The position numbers and the translations under genes were made by a program. From NCBI GenBank assembly GCA_009823505.1, contig VZQC01000265.1, positions 4,309,721 through 4,373,720 on the forward strand: a DNA stretch of 64,000 nucleotides, written 5' to 3'. Every line of letters starts with the position of its first letter. Position 1 is the stretch's first letter. This DNA is from Rhizomys pruinosus (Eukaryota; Chordata; Mammalia; Rodentia; Spalacidae). Shown here piece after piece: positions 1-10,985 of the stretch. A model generated the notes under the pieces. The model was not told the DNA's origin. It saw only the letters and a list, made by a program, of their open reading frames with translations, and did no database searches.

Positions 1-489
1 AACCTAACAATTTGTGTAGCAAAAGAGTCCCTAGATAGTTCTAGTTTCAGGAGGCTAAGGTCACTGTAGAGTGCATAAGGGAAGTCAGAAGGTCCATCTG
101 TGTCTTCTTGGCCTGACCCTTTTGAGGTTGATTTCAGTCAGCTTGACTCTTACTGTTTCTTTTTTTCAACAATTGTTGAAATAGTTCCTGAGAACTTCAT
201 GTTTTCATTTTCATGTCCCCCAGGAAGGAGGAAAGGAAATCTTTGATCCAAAAGCAATAGCGTTCCTTGAAATTTAGTGTGGTCAGGTCAAGCTTAGTCT
301 AGCTCACATTTACAATTGCAGAAATTGAATAAAAGAAGTAATATAACATTTTGTCATCTTGGAAAAGTGAGATAGTTAAGGTAGACACTATATTCAGCAT
401 ATTTTGTGATATACTACGTGCTCATGTTTCTTGAGAATTTAATATCTTCTTTCACTTTTGTACCAAAGAAGGAGTTTAATTTCTTGTCT
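1..489. other. unassigned intergenic DNA
   Basis: No open frame of note, no recognisable repeat and no RNA gene is seen here. AT-rich sequence, probably ordinary intergenic or intronic DNA. Confidence 0.5.
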
Positions 490-507
490 TTGATTTATGT
501 AGATTTT

Positions 508-660
508 TTTTTCTTTTGGTCTTTTCGAGACAGGGTCTCCCTGTAGCCCCAGCTGTTCTGGAAGTCACTCTGTAGACCAGGCTGGTCTTGAACTCACAAC
601 AATCCACCTGCCTCTTCCTCCTGGGTGCTAAGATTTAAAGGCATGCACCACCACGCCGGG
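508..660 (-). mobile_element. B1 SINE
   Basis: 7SL-derived muroid B1 read in reverse. The poly(T) at 504-512 leads into the complement of the B1 3' half (gagacagggtctcc), and the element ends at the complement of its 5' start (accacgccggg). The 18-bp flanks at 490-507 and 661-678 match with one mismatch and are its target-site duplication, so the insertion is complete. Confidence 0.93.
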
Positions 661-689
661 TTGATTTAGGTAGATTTTACCTTTAGTTC

Positions 690-790
690 TTATCCTGGCT
701 CTTCTACTGACCAATTCTGGATCTTAAAACAAGTTTTTGAACCTCTGCCATATTCCGTTTTCTATTTTGTGAGGTGGGACAGAGGATGCT
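690..790 (+). repeat. possible MIR relic
   Basis: The order of motifs (ctactgacc, aagtttttgaacctctgcc, a pyrimidine-rich block, then ttgtgaggtggg) resembles the core and 3' half of the ancient tRNA-derived SINE MIR. Divergence is high, so this is tentative. Confidence 0.4.
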
Positions 791-1177
791 CATCCTGTAG
801 AGAGACTTGAAAATTTCAGTAGGCTGTGCAGATATAAGGTGCTGTGATGGAAGGGTGGATTTCACTGGTTTTGGACAGCTGATTGTTTCCATTGTTTCCA
901 TACCTGTCTGCAAGTGCCATGATGCCAGGGTCCAGGTCCATTCAGGGACAGCTTCTGACTGCAGAGTGCTATTCTGGCCACATGCAGTAGTGTGTGAGAA
1001 TTATTTGCTGCATTAATCCTTTGATCTACACTTATATCGTCCTGAGATTTAGAAGGCTGGAACCTTCAACATGATTAGAAAATTTCCAGGAATGTTCTCA
1101 CACAGTGAAGAAGGCCAGGAAATGGAGACTACACAAGAGGATTACATTTTCCAGAAAATTACCTCAGGTCTTTCTGT
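791..1177. other. unassigned intergenic DNA
   Basis: Short open frames on both strands here overlap each other, show no domain and have no supporting context. Nothing else is recognised. Confidence 0.45.
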
Positions 1178-1192
1178 AAAAACAGTGCTAGA

Positions 1193-1445
1193 GGGCTGGA
1201 GAGATAGCCTAGCGGTTAAGAGCGCCGACCGCTCTTACAGAGGACGCCGGTTCGATCCCCAGCACCCACATGGCGGCTAAGAACCGTCTGAAACTCCAAT
1301 TCCAGGAGAACTCCAGTTCCGGGGGAATCCGATACCCTCTTCTGACCTCCGCGGCGTTGCACGACACGGGTGCACAAACTTGCATGCAGACAGTACATTC
1401 ATACACATACAGAAATAAATAAAAATTAATAAAAAAAATTTTAAA
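1193..1445 (+). mobile_element. young CpG-rich B2 SINE
   Basis: The head is tRNA-like (ggctggagagat, tagcggttaagagc as A box, ggttcgatcccc as B box), followed by a B2 body and an A-rich AATAAA-containing tail. A 15-bp target-site duplication, aaaaacagtgctaga, lies at 1178-1192 and 1446-1460. Many intact CpGs (gcgccgaccgc, ccgcggcg, cgacacg) point to a recent insertion. The second half, with a repeated aactccagttcc-type motif, differs from the Mus/Rattus B2 body I know. It is close to the copies at 4844 and 31381. Confidence 0.93.
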
Positions 1446-1612
1446 AAAAACAGTGCTAGAATATGTATTTCAGAAGTGATTCTGCTTACTAAATACATCC
1501 TATATGTTAAGTTTAAAATAAAGTTATTAAAATAAGTAACTTAAACTTCAGCTGTCTCCAACTTGGGTCCTAGAAAGATAGTGTTGAAATAGTAGAGATG
1601 AAAATTGGAACC

Positions 1613-1756
1613 GCCGGGTTGTAGTGTTGCATATCTTTAATCCCAGCACTCGGGAGGCAGAGGCAGGCAGATCTCTGAGAGTTCAAGGGCAGCCTGTCTA
1701 AAAAAGTGAGTTACAGGACACCTGGAGCTACGGAGAGACCCTGGTCTCAGAAAGAA

Positions 1757-1791
<35 letters not shown>

Positions 1792-1795
1792 AGAA
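1613..1795 (+). mobile_element. B1 SINE with long poly(A)
   Basis: Forward B1 (atctttaatcccagcactc, gggaggcagaggcaggcag, then a tail of about 30 A). A 13-bp target-site duplication, gaaaattgga-cc, at about 1600-1612 and 1796-1808 has one mismatch. Confidence 0.9.
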
Positions 1796-1808
1796 GAAAA
1801 TTGGAGCC

Positions 1809-3737
1809 ATAGAAAGGCAAAAAAATACCTTTTTGTGTTGTTATGAAAAACTCGTGAGAATTACATTTGCTTTGCCCCGAGCACGTGGACACTTGCTCAT
1901 TTCTATGCTCTTATCTTGATTTGAAGAGAGCTTAGTTCTAATTTTTTCCCACTGTACAGAAAGATATACAGTATGTACTACAGTGCCAAGTAGTATAAAA
2001 TCAATAAAGGGTCAACAATAAGATAAGGGTAGTTGTGGTAGAAGCTGAATTTTGGCATCTGTTCAACCAGATACCCAAGTAATATGAAAAGATGTGAATA
2101 TGAGAATAAGTGGAGATGGTGAGCAAATGGCTAAGTAAAGGGTGTTAGACCACAGATGCTGGTGACCTGGGGATAGATCAGGAAATGTAAGGATATAACT
2201 CTGCAGCCTTAGAAGCCATTCTGGAAACCAGCTTCCTTAATCCTTTGGACTTTCTGGGTTCTGAAAGAATCACAGTTATAACCTTGGAAGACCCTTATGT
2301 TTTAAAAGAACTTGGAACTGACTGCAAATAAAAACCCAGGCTCCATTTCCAAGAAGCCATGTCGTCTAGGACATGCTGTGCCACTAGAATGTGCCTCTTT
2401 TTCACCATCTAGAACCCAGAGGCAATGGTTTGTTTCTTATGAAGGACAAGTGAAAGAATGAAGTCTTAGCAGTAGTGGCTGACACGCAACAAGCACTCAG
2501 CAAAGGGAGTTCTGTTTATTTAGGGTGTGATGGTGCCATCTTTGGTTGCAACATGGCTCAGTCACAGAGCAAAATAGCTTATGAATCACACAGTGATTCC
2601 TATGTTACCACTTCACACCGCCATATAGTATGCGCAGGTGAAAGCTCAGGCTCTGCCCTGAGAAGCCCCCTATCACTTGGACCATCAGGACCTCAGATAT
2701 CTCAAGTTCCCTTCTGCCTCAGGAGCAACTGTTGCAGAGTCTCTGTTTAATAAAACAGCTGGGCTTTCAGGTGCTGAGATGAATTGAAACTCAACCATTT
2801 GGTAAGGAAATGGAGGAGGTCTTTATAAATAGAGAACACGTAGGAAGAGATTCTATCAAAGGAATAAAGCACCCAGTTATCTTCAAAATAGTACAATTTC
2901 AGAGCTTGAAATTACTTGACCCTGATTTGGAAGGTTTCATGCCCTGCAAAGAAGAGAATATGAGGAACTCAAGTGACTTCTTCCTTTTACTATTAATGGA
3001 AAAGATAGCTTAAAAATTTATTTACTCTCATATACAGAACCAAAGACATAAAAAAAACACTTCAGAGTATTTCAAAGACAGTGAGTTACTTTAGAGGCAT
3101 CGTTTTAATGAAAATATTCTGTAAATAAAAATGTATTGTGAAGCATTGTCTCTCTGTGTGTATTTATTGTTCATGAGTCTAGAAGAAAATAAATAAAATA
3201 TGAATCTTAGAGTCTATTTAAATCCAATGCTATATCTAAGACTATTTCTAATGTCTGGCTCACATATGTAAAACATGTCAGAATTTGTTGAGCATCTCCT
3301 CAGTGACCAGCTCCCATGTAAAGAGTAAGCCAGTTGTTTTCTCTTGGAGATGACACCAGAATTGAAGTAGGCCTCCCCGAATAGCCTACCAAGGACAGGC
3401 TTTGTTGAACATGTGAAATTTCCAGCAAATTCCTCACCCTTCTATTCCATTTCCTTTGACCAAGAATCATCCTTGGACGTTGCTGAGGAATGCAGTTGTG
3501 TGGTTGTACATGGTAACTTTATTGTAACACTGTCATTTCTTATCACTTTTCACATTCACATTTCATTTACGGTATCCTCATCTATTCAATGCCAGTCACC
3601 CGTGTTAGATTATTAGGTTTGCAAACTGTTGTCTTCTTAAAATGCAATTCTTGAGTTTTGAATAAATATTCCATTAATGAATTCTCTAGTTAGTTGTAGG
3701 TGCATTTTCCAGCCACTGTGGAAATTTATATAAATAA
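1809..3737. other. unassigned intergenic DNA
   Basis: Nearly 2 kb without a convincing gene or young repeat. The frames at 2475-2750 and 2810-3013 are short, have low-complexity composition and match no domain I recognise. Weak L2/MIR-like phrases near 3270-3330 are too degraded to call. Confidence 0.45.
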
Positions 3738-3753
3738 ATATATATATATCACA

Positions 3754-3797
<44 letters not shown>
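3738..3797. repeat. (TA)n microsatellite
   Basis: An almost uninterrupted TA run of about 60 bp, broken once near 3770 by a short cacag. Confidence 0.97.
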
Positions 3798-3800
<3 letters not shown>

Positions 3801-3993
3801 TCACATGTATGTTGTGTGTTGTTTTATGTCTAACCTATGTTCTTCTGGAGCAAGAACTATGTTTCTCCACTAATTGGATATGTCCCTCATTGTTGGTTTG
3901 AATGTAATGAGGAAAGTGGAAAACATATCTTGCCATCTTGACAGCCAACTCTTTTATGGTAAGTGATTAAATGTTTTCTAGGAAATGAAAGCT

Positions 3994-4143
3994 GTATTTT
4001 TTTTTTTTGAGACAGGGTTTCCCTTTAGTCCCAGCTGGCCTGGAGCTTGCTATGTAGGCCAGGGTGGCCTTGAACTCAGAGAAATCCACATGCCTTGCCT
4101 CCCTAGTGCTGGAATTAAAGGTGTGTGCCACTGTGCCCAGCCT
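3994..4143 (-). mobile_element. B1 SINE
   Basis: Reverse B1: a T run, gagacagggtttccc, then ccttgaactcagagaaatcc and ctgtgcccagcc at its 5' end. The next element (4144-4241) abuts it, so the two formed a compound SINE cluster. Confidence 0.9.
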
Positions 4144-4241
4144 AAGATGGTTCTTAGCCGCCACGTGGGTGCTGAGAATCAACTCGGCTCCTCAGGAAGA
4201 GCAGCTGGCTCTCTTAACTGCTAAGCCATCTCTCCAGCCCT
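4144..4241 (-). mobile_element. truncated B2 SINE
   Basis: The complement of a B2 head: ggttcttagccgccacgtgg, a degraded B-box region, then ttaactgctaagccatctct and ccagccc. The B2 body and tail are missing, so the copy is 3'-truncated or broken by the adjacent B1. Confidence 0.85.
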
Positions 4242-4832
4242 TCAAAGCATGTAAACAACCATTTTACTGGTATACTTATCTCTTTGCCTGGTGTTGCTGT
4301 GTGGTTTCCTTGTAAAACTGGCCATGGCAGAAATAGCAACTTGGCTTGCAGACATAGAGATGTAGTCATTGCCAGGATCTTTGTGGCCAGATGGGTGGCC
4401 TGTGTATTGTTATGGAATGATAAAAAATCATAGAAAATGATTCATTTTATATTATGCACCCCCTAAATTATGAAATCTTCATTTTGTTTTACTATGAGTC
4501 ATTTTGAAGTACTAGCTTCAGAGTGACCAATTCCAGAAAATGCTTTGGACAAGTCTCAGGTAATTAAATTACTGGGTAACTAATTCCAAGCCAAGTGAAT
4601 TTTCTCCTGTTCAGCGTTCTGTTTTCCTCATGGCTAAATGCGACCCAGACTAGTTCCTTCACCTATCCCCCATTTATACCTGCTCTATGTTGTAAGTCCT
4701 TTACAGTTCTGCAGAGCTCTGCTACTTTGAGATTCTACATATCAAGCTGGGGCAACGGGGATGACAATAAATTAACACCCTCTGTTCAAGGCTCCAGATT
4801 TGTGTGACTCTGTTGCATGGTCTCCAAGAAAA
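4242..4832. other. unassigned intergenic DNA
   Basis: No gene or clear repeat seen. Confidence 0.45.
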
Positions 4833-4843
4833 AAGGAAATGTT

Positions 4844-5105
4844 GGAGAGATGGCCTAGCGGTTAAGAGCGCCGACTGCTCTTACAGAAGATCCGGGTTCG
4901 ATCCCCAGCACCCACATGGCGGCTGAGAACCGTCTGAAACTCCAGTTCCAGGAGAACTCCAGTTCCAGTGGAATCCGGCACCCTCTTCTGACCTCCGCGG
5001 CATTGCACGACACGGGTGCACAGACTTGCATGCAGACAGTACATTCATACACATACAGAAATAAATAAAATTAATAAAAAAATAAAAAAATAAAAAAAAA
5101 TAAAG
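4844..5105 (+). mobile_element. young CpG-rich B2 SINE
   Basis: Same subfamily as the element at 1193: tRNA-like head with tagcggttaagagc and ggttcgatcccc, body with two aactccagttcc motifs, gcacgacacgggtgc, and an A-rich tail of aataaataaaattaataaaa type. An 11-bp target-site duplication, aaggaaatgtt, lies at 4833-4843 and 5106-5116. Confidence 0.93.
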
Positions 5106-5160
5106 AAGGAAATGTTCTTACACAGAAAAGAGTAAACGCTTCTGCCATGAGGAGGGTTCA

Positions 5161-5245
5161 GAGGACTAGAAGGTTTGGGGTCTTCAGCAGAGGACTAGAA
5201 GGTTTGGGGTCTTCAGCAGAGGACTAGAAGGTTTGGGTTCTTCAG
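5161..5245. repeat. 29-bp minisatellite, three units
   Basis: Three head-to-tail copies of a 29-bp unit starting gaggactagaaggtttgggg, at 5161, 5190 and 5219. The first two are identical and the last has one substitution before it fades out. Confidence 0.95.
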
Positions 5246-5509
5246 CTCGCTAGTCCAGATGTTCTCATCCCATGTCAATTCCACATCCTACCTCAGACTT
5301 CTCTGTCTTGAGTTTCTACTATTTCCCTAACAGGGCTCTGCTTTTGGCAGATGACATTTCCTGAAACGGTTCATTTATTATCTGCAGTTCTTTTTACCTC
5401 TGTAGTTTGTGTTATTGTATGGTATAACTAACTGCTGGCTTCAGGGATTGAAAGTCTTTAATTTTTCTTAGATGTTCCTGCATTTTTGTTCATGAATAAA
5501 ATTGTCAGC

Positions 5510-5511
<2 letters not shown>

Positions 5512-5552
<41 letters not shown>
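5512..5552. repeat. (TG)n microsatellite
   Basis: About 20 uninterrupted TG units. Confidence 0.97.
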
Positions 5553-5554
<2 letters not shown>

Positions 5555-5826
5555 AAGAGTACATGTATATTACGCTGCGATTCTAAATTTATCACTGCAA
5601 AATCAATTAAGAAGCCCAGTTACTCAGCCTTTTCTGGTCTGTTAACCACAGGTAGAGGCTCCAGTCATGGCAATGAGTCTTTTTTTATTTTTGTTTTTAT
5701 TGTTTTTGTTTTGTCTTTGTTTTTATTGCCTTCAGATCAGTGGAAAATCCAGTTCCACCATCCTGTCTGAAAGGCTGCCTTGTAAGAACTCTCCTGTTAC
5801 CAAAAGCATTAAGAACTATGTTGCAG

Positions 5827-6031
5827 GGGCTGGGGAGATGGCTCTTGCTGAAGACCTGAGTTCAAATACAAACACCCACATGGTGGGTACCTACTGCCTG
5901 TAATTCCTGCTCCAGGGGTCTGATGCCCTCTTCTGCTTTTCACAGGCAGGCACTGTTCAACACGGGTGCACTTAAGCACATGCAGACATAACACTAAAAA
6001 TACATATAAAATAAAAAAATAAATAAAAAAC
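5827..6031 (+). mobile_element. older B2 SINE
   Basis: ggggctggggagatggctct opens a B2-like head that has lost most of the A box. The body runs through cacccacatggtgg, ctgatgccctcttctg and aacacgggtgcac to an A-rich AATAAA tail. More diverged than the CpG-rich copies. Confidence 0.85.
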
Positions 6032-8012
6032 CAGAAAAGAAATATCTTCTATGATAGAAATTAACTGGTATGCTTTGCTTAGGAAATGAAATACAAGGAT
6101 GATTACAAGGATGATTGCAAGAGTGAGAGAAAATAAGAAGCCAACAATGACAGGAAACAGTGCAGAGATTTGTGATAGGGAAGTAGTACCCTGTTCTCTG
6201 ATGGATTGTGCGATGCAGATGCAGAGAAGACCGAGAAGAGACTTGGCTTAATCACTGTGGACATTGTTTTCAGCCAACTCAGGCCATGCTGAATGGCATT
6301 TCTCTTTGTTCTTCTGCTTTATTCACGTACCCAGCATAGGGAACTAATTTGATTCACCTTTGCATCTGGCCCTTTGTGTTCTGATGATAAATTTGGGTCT
6401 CAAGTTACCGTATAACTTTTCACCTGAAATAGAAGGGGGAAAAGAGCTAGAAAGAGCCAGAGACTCTGAGCATACAACTGGTCCACTCGGGTCATGCATC
6501 TACCTAGATTTGCACAGGTCCAGTGTGGCAATACTGACACCTGATGCAGAGGCAATGGTTGTAGGTCTGGAAGACAGCAGAAGCCAAGGGAATCATTGAA
6601 GCCATGTAGATATGTCTAGCGAATAAAGTTTTGTAAGAAAAAAGACTGGATTCAGTTCTGGAGGAACAAAAGTGCAATGTAACTCACAGATTGTTGGTGA
6701 TTTATCCTGACTAGATCAGAATTTTCTCACAAATTCTGATAAAAATCCTACCATAAATAATAGAGTATATAATTATTGAATAATTAGTATGTCAATCAGT
6801 GTCTAAAATATGCCAAATGTGATGTATTTTCATTCTCAAAGAGCCTATCAAAGTAAGTGCCAGTATATATTAAAATTATGAAGCTGGAGAGTGAAGTTTC
6901 AAAGAAACTTTCAGAATACTGCACTGCTAAGCAGTGGAACTGTGTTTCATACTCAAGCCACCCTGGATTCTTAAGCAGAATGTGAAATGTCTCTTGTACA
7001 TGAGCATAGTTCAAAGGATTTCTCCAGATGTCCTTCTTACAGATATACTTATATGCCAGGAGATTTTGCTGCCCACAAAAGATTTGAAAATTCAGCTTTG
7101 GATATACAGAGGCAAGACTCCAAAGCCACCATTAAATAAAGTCACAAAAATATTTACCATAAGTCTAGCCTAGGTCCACTAAGAACACAGCAGAGACCTG
7201 GATGCCAGGCATGGCTTCCTTCAAGCTGGACCTTGTAGACTCTTAGCCAATAGAGATCAACACTGAATTCTTTGCCAGAATTACCAGGCTATGGGAAGAT
7301 AGAAAAATGAACGGCTTCTTTAGCCCATGTGCATTGCAGAGCAGTTTTCTACCCCAACATCTTGAGGCAGCCTTCTCTTTTTCTCAATAGCAAGCCTGTG
7401 GTAGTTAATCCCATGTGTAATTGTAGATACTTACCAAAGTGGATGGTAATCTGTCGAACTCAGTCCCCAAGTGACTTCAGTTCAAACAGGATCCAAGAAG
7501 ATCCTTCTTGTAGGCTATTTATCAACGTATCCATAATTTGTGTTTTGTTTTAAAGAAGTCTTAAATTTCTTTATTCCCTACTTGTTTAGGACAGGCAGGG
7601 CTGTTTATGCAAGGATGGAATAGTTCACTCCAGTCTGAGAGGAGAAGAGGAGATCTGGGCAGTACCTTGAAAAAGCAGCTGACATATGCTCTGAGGTAAC
7701 TTTCTTCCCCTCCAGAAAAAGATGTGTTCTACTGAGATGACATATGATTAAAGATAATTATTCTAGTGGGAAGAGCAGAACTTTTAAATATTTTTTTCGA
7801 GGATTATGTTAGTGATTTTCATGCTAGCTGAGTTAATGATTAATTAAGATGATTATTGTAATAGTTATGGGAGTTTTACTGAAAGATTAATTAGGAAGAA
7901 GCTTAGAGACTGTAGAATGTGTAAGACAAAAATAATATGAAGGAGAATTGCTCACTGGGAATAAACCTACTTTTTAGCTATAGAAGTGGATTTGGATGTT
8001 TGATTATTGATT

Positions 8013-8013
<1 letters not shown>
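6032..8013. other. unassigned intergenic DNA
   Basis: About 2 kb with no gene that I can support. The segment 6440-6600 has phrases faintly like rodent L1 3' UTR (gcagaggcaatggttg, ggtctggaagacagc) but is too short to assign. The open frames here are short and unsupported. Confidence 0.4.

Positions 8014-8058
<45 letters not shown>
8014..8058. repeat. (TG)n microsatellite
   Basis: About 22 uninterrupted TG units. Confidence 0.97.
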
Positions 8059-8059
<1 letters not shown>

Positions 8060-8399
8060 TCACTAAGTTTATACTGGCTACCTAAGGGCAGCCACTATTT
8101 TGTAGGCTATAAGAGTGATCCAAAGAAAGAAGCTGTGTGGCATACATTATATTGTAAACCGTCCTGTGCGGTTTTAGCTTGTTGAAAGAGACTCTGGGAA
8201 CCGGGACCTCCTTCCTTGACTCCTCTAAAACCCTTTGCACTGGGTGAGATTGGATCCCTGGCTCTGCAATAAAAAGAAACTAGGAGAATTTAAAACATTG
8301 CCTCCTTCTGCACAGCTAGAAAGTGACCTATTTCTAACAGAGGATACCATTGTTTGTCCCATATATAAAAATGTTTGTGATGGAAACAAGGAGCGAGAA

Positions 8400-9360
8400 T
8401 GTAATCCATGGAGAGAAGGTTCATCTGGGAGTTCCAGCTTCCTACCTCTGTTTTCCTAGTTGATTTCTCCATGATTCCATCATGTTATCTTTTCTATCTC
8501 ATGTCTTGAACTGTTTTCCCTATTTCATTAAACTAGTTGTGTTCTCGTGGTCTTCATTTCAGAATTAATTCATATTATTTTTGAGTTCCCAAAGCATATT
8601 TATAATTGCTATGTTAAAGCCATTGTCTACTCCTTGACTAAGTTGCTTTTCTTGGGGAACATCATGATGGGGGCACTAATTTTCTGAAGGAGACGTATTG
8701 TTTGGTTATCCATGTTGTGTATGTGACAGGCTCTAGGCACCTGGAGTTGTGTCACTGGTGGTCTTTCTTGGTATAGAATTTGAGTATCACCCTTATTTAG
8801 AGGACATTTGGCACTTGATTTGCTGTTAGTCTAGCTTGCCAGGTGGTGGACCAGGTGAATGATGCCTGGGGTTCAGTCTTGGGAATAATTCTGTGTTGAT
8901 GTATAAATGGGGCATCCTAAGTGTTTTAGTACAGTTATGGATAGATACACTTTTGAGCCAGGTGTAAACGTTCTTTAGGGTTAATAGATTGTTGCAGCCA
9001 ATCTTCAGAAGGCTGTGAAGTGCTCACTGGATTCTACTGGTGATCACTGGGGAGCAGGGGCTGGAGTCACAGTGGGAGAGAGAGGTGCTCCCTGCAGGCC
9101 AGCTTCAGGATGCCACACTGGTCTCAAATGGAGATGGGGAGATTAGAGGCCAGACGGGGGGTTCATGTTGCAAGGGACCATGTGGTCTCTTGGCAGCATG
9201 GGGAGTGTAGGGGTTGGCAGGTGGGAGGTGGGTCCTCTTGTTTGTTCTTTTGATCAGGATCCTCTAGCCATCTCTGCTGCATGCTGGGAACTCCCCCATT
9301 GGATGGTGTTTTGCAGTCTTTCTGCTGCTTCTGTTTATCTGCTACTTATTCTTTTATTAA
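8400..9360 (-). mobile_element. L1 5' region, antisense (ORF1 start and 5' UTR)
   Basis: Read on the minus strand, this gives GC-richer leader-like sequence (9360 back to about 8750) running into A-rich sequence resembling rodent L1 ORF1 (catgatgttccccaagaaaa, gaacacaactagtttaatga). The first 270 bp recur in the same orientation at 10722-10985. No long frame survives. The family call is from recalled L1 5' sequence. Confidence 0.5.
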
Positions 9361-9384
9361 AAATATTTTACTCATTCTTTTAAA

Positions 9385-9880
9385 ATATTTTATTGTCTTT
9401 TTGTGAATTTCATACAATGGTTTTTAATCAAATTCAGATCCCCTCCCCTATTCATGCCCCCACACACCCTGCACCTGGCCCCATGCACTCTGCCATCCAT
9501 GCTAACTTCCATTCCATCAAGCATTTTACCAAGATACCCTTCAGGGTAAGATCAGCCTTTCTGGAGATCTTAAAAAATATCTACTCTCCCTTATCCCCTG
9601 TAGTCAGTTTCCAACAGTTCTCAGGCTAGGGCAGGCCTGACACACATTTCCCTTATACCAATAGGGGCTCTTGTCATTTTGAATTCACATGGGTCCATGC
9701 TCGACATCGTCATTGCTCATGTTCACATGAGCAAGCTTCCCGTGGCCTGAAAGCCTCTGTTCCCTATGTTCATGGACCAACGCTAGCTCTTATACTCTTT
9801 CTACCCCCTCTTCCAAAATGGTCCATGCGCTGCATGTTGGTGAAGTTTAACATAGGAGTCCTATCCACTCACACACTCTG
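9385..9880 (-). mobile_element. L1 (Lx-like) 3' UTR, antisense
   Basis: A T-rich start, then catacaatggtttttaatcaa, a C-rich block and ccatgcactctgccatccat. This order recurs at 13,385 and is the complement of an Lx-like L1 3' end. It is a separate insertion from the L1 5' piece to its left, since the two parts are in the wrong order to be one element. Confidence 0.65.
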
Positions 9881-9939
9881 CAATCTGGTCTCTTTTTCTC
9901 TAACACTTAGCCAGTTGTGGCCATCTGTGTGCATCACAC

Positions 9940-10154
9940 TCTATTATTTTATTTTATGTGTATGAATGTATTGCCCATGTACATGTTAGTACGCCAATAA
10001 TGTACAATGCCCATGGGTATCAGAAGTGGGCACTGAACTCTTTGGAACTGAAGATATGAATTATTGTTAGTCATCATGTGGGAACTGGAAACTGAACCTG
10101 GGTCCTCTGCAAGATCAGCCATTGCCATTAACCTTTAGGCCACCTCTCCAATCA
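9940..10154 (-). mobile_element. old B2/B3 SINE
   Basis: The complement of a B2-type SINE: ttattttatgtgtatgaatg for the tail and body, ggaaactgaacctgggtcct for the B-box region, and ccattaacctttaggccacc for the A-box region. Highly diverged and CpG-poor. Confidence 0.75.
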
Positions 10155-10650
10155 CTTGTTATTTGTTCTTTTACTTTACTTGCTTTGGGTTTAATACACT
10201 CACTCAAAACTATAAGTCCACTATTGTAGATTGTTTTCTGGACCATGAAAAACAGGTGGCTATCCTTAAGAAGTAAACTTTTATCACAGGTTGAGTTGTG
10301 ATACCCCAAATGAATAAATTGAAATCCAATTGTCAATACCACTGGATGTAGCTTTTATGGGAAAAAGCATTATTATACTGTAAATAGTAAAGAGGAGGCT
10401 GTATTGAATTAATATGAACCATTGAACTACTATCACCAATGTCCTGAAAAGTAGAAGCAGGCAAAGTCGCATGTATTGAGGAATAACACTATGTGAGTAT
10501 AGATTTAGAAGCATGGATGATGCTGATGTGTGCACAAGCCAAGGATTGGCATATACTGTCCTCAGTCCATAGGACTTCAGGAAGGAGGCATGAACAGATA
10601 CCTGTCAGAAGGATCTGGCCCCACCCACACCTTGGTCTTGGGTTCTGGCC
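10155..10650. other. unassigned intergenic DNA
   Basis: Nothing recognised apart from short unsupported frames on both strands. Confidence 0.4.
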
Positions 10651-10651
10651 C

Positions 10652-10667
10652 TTTATATATTATATAT

Positions 10668-10720
<53 letters not shown>
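10652..10720. repeat. compound (TA)n-(GA)n microsatellite
   Basis: An interrupted TA run to about 10686 followed directly by about 17 GA units. Confidence 0.96.
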
Positions 10721-10721
<1 letters not shown>

Positions 10722-10722
<1 letters not shown>

Positions 10723-10985
10723 AATTTGGGAGTTTCAGCTTCCTGCCTCTAATTTTGTAGTTGATTTTTACATGATTCCATCATGTTATCTTTCTCTCTC
10801 ATGTCTTCAATTGTTTTCTCTGTTTCATTAAACTAGTTGTGTTCTTGTGGTTTTCATTTCAGAATCAATGCATATTGTCTTTGAGTTGCCAAACCATATT
10901 TATAATTTCTATGTTAAAACCATTGTCTTGCACATTGACTAAGTTGCTTTTCTTGAGGAACATCAGGATGTTCCTCAAGAAAATA
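10722..10985 (-). mobile_element. L1 ORF1-region fragment, antisense
   Basis: A diverged copy of 8415-8690, collinear throughout (tgattccatcatgttatctt, cattaaactagttgtgttct, gactaagttgcttttcttg). Probably an independent fragment of the same L1 region. Confidence 0.5.

Noticed and set aside
1199..1265. tRNA-like promoter boxes (tagcggttaagagc, ggttcgatcccc)
   Set aside because: They belong to the B2 SINE head, which derives from a tRNA; there is no cloverleaf with a CCA-side stem. The same applies to 4850 and 31,560-31,620.
5486..5770. Open frame with a Val-Cys run
   Set aside because: It reads through the (TG)n microsatellite; the rest has no domain. Frames at 7937, 30,293 and 16,643 are of the same kind.
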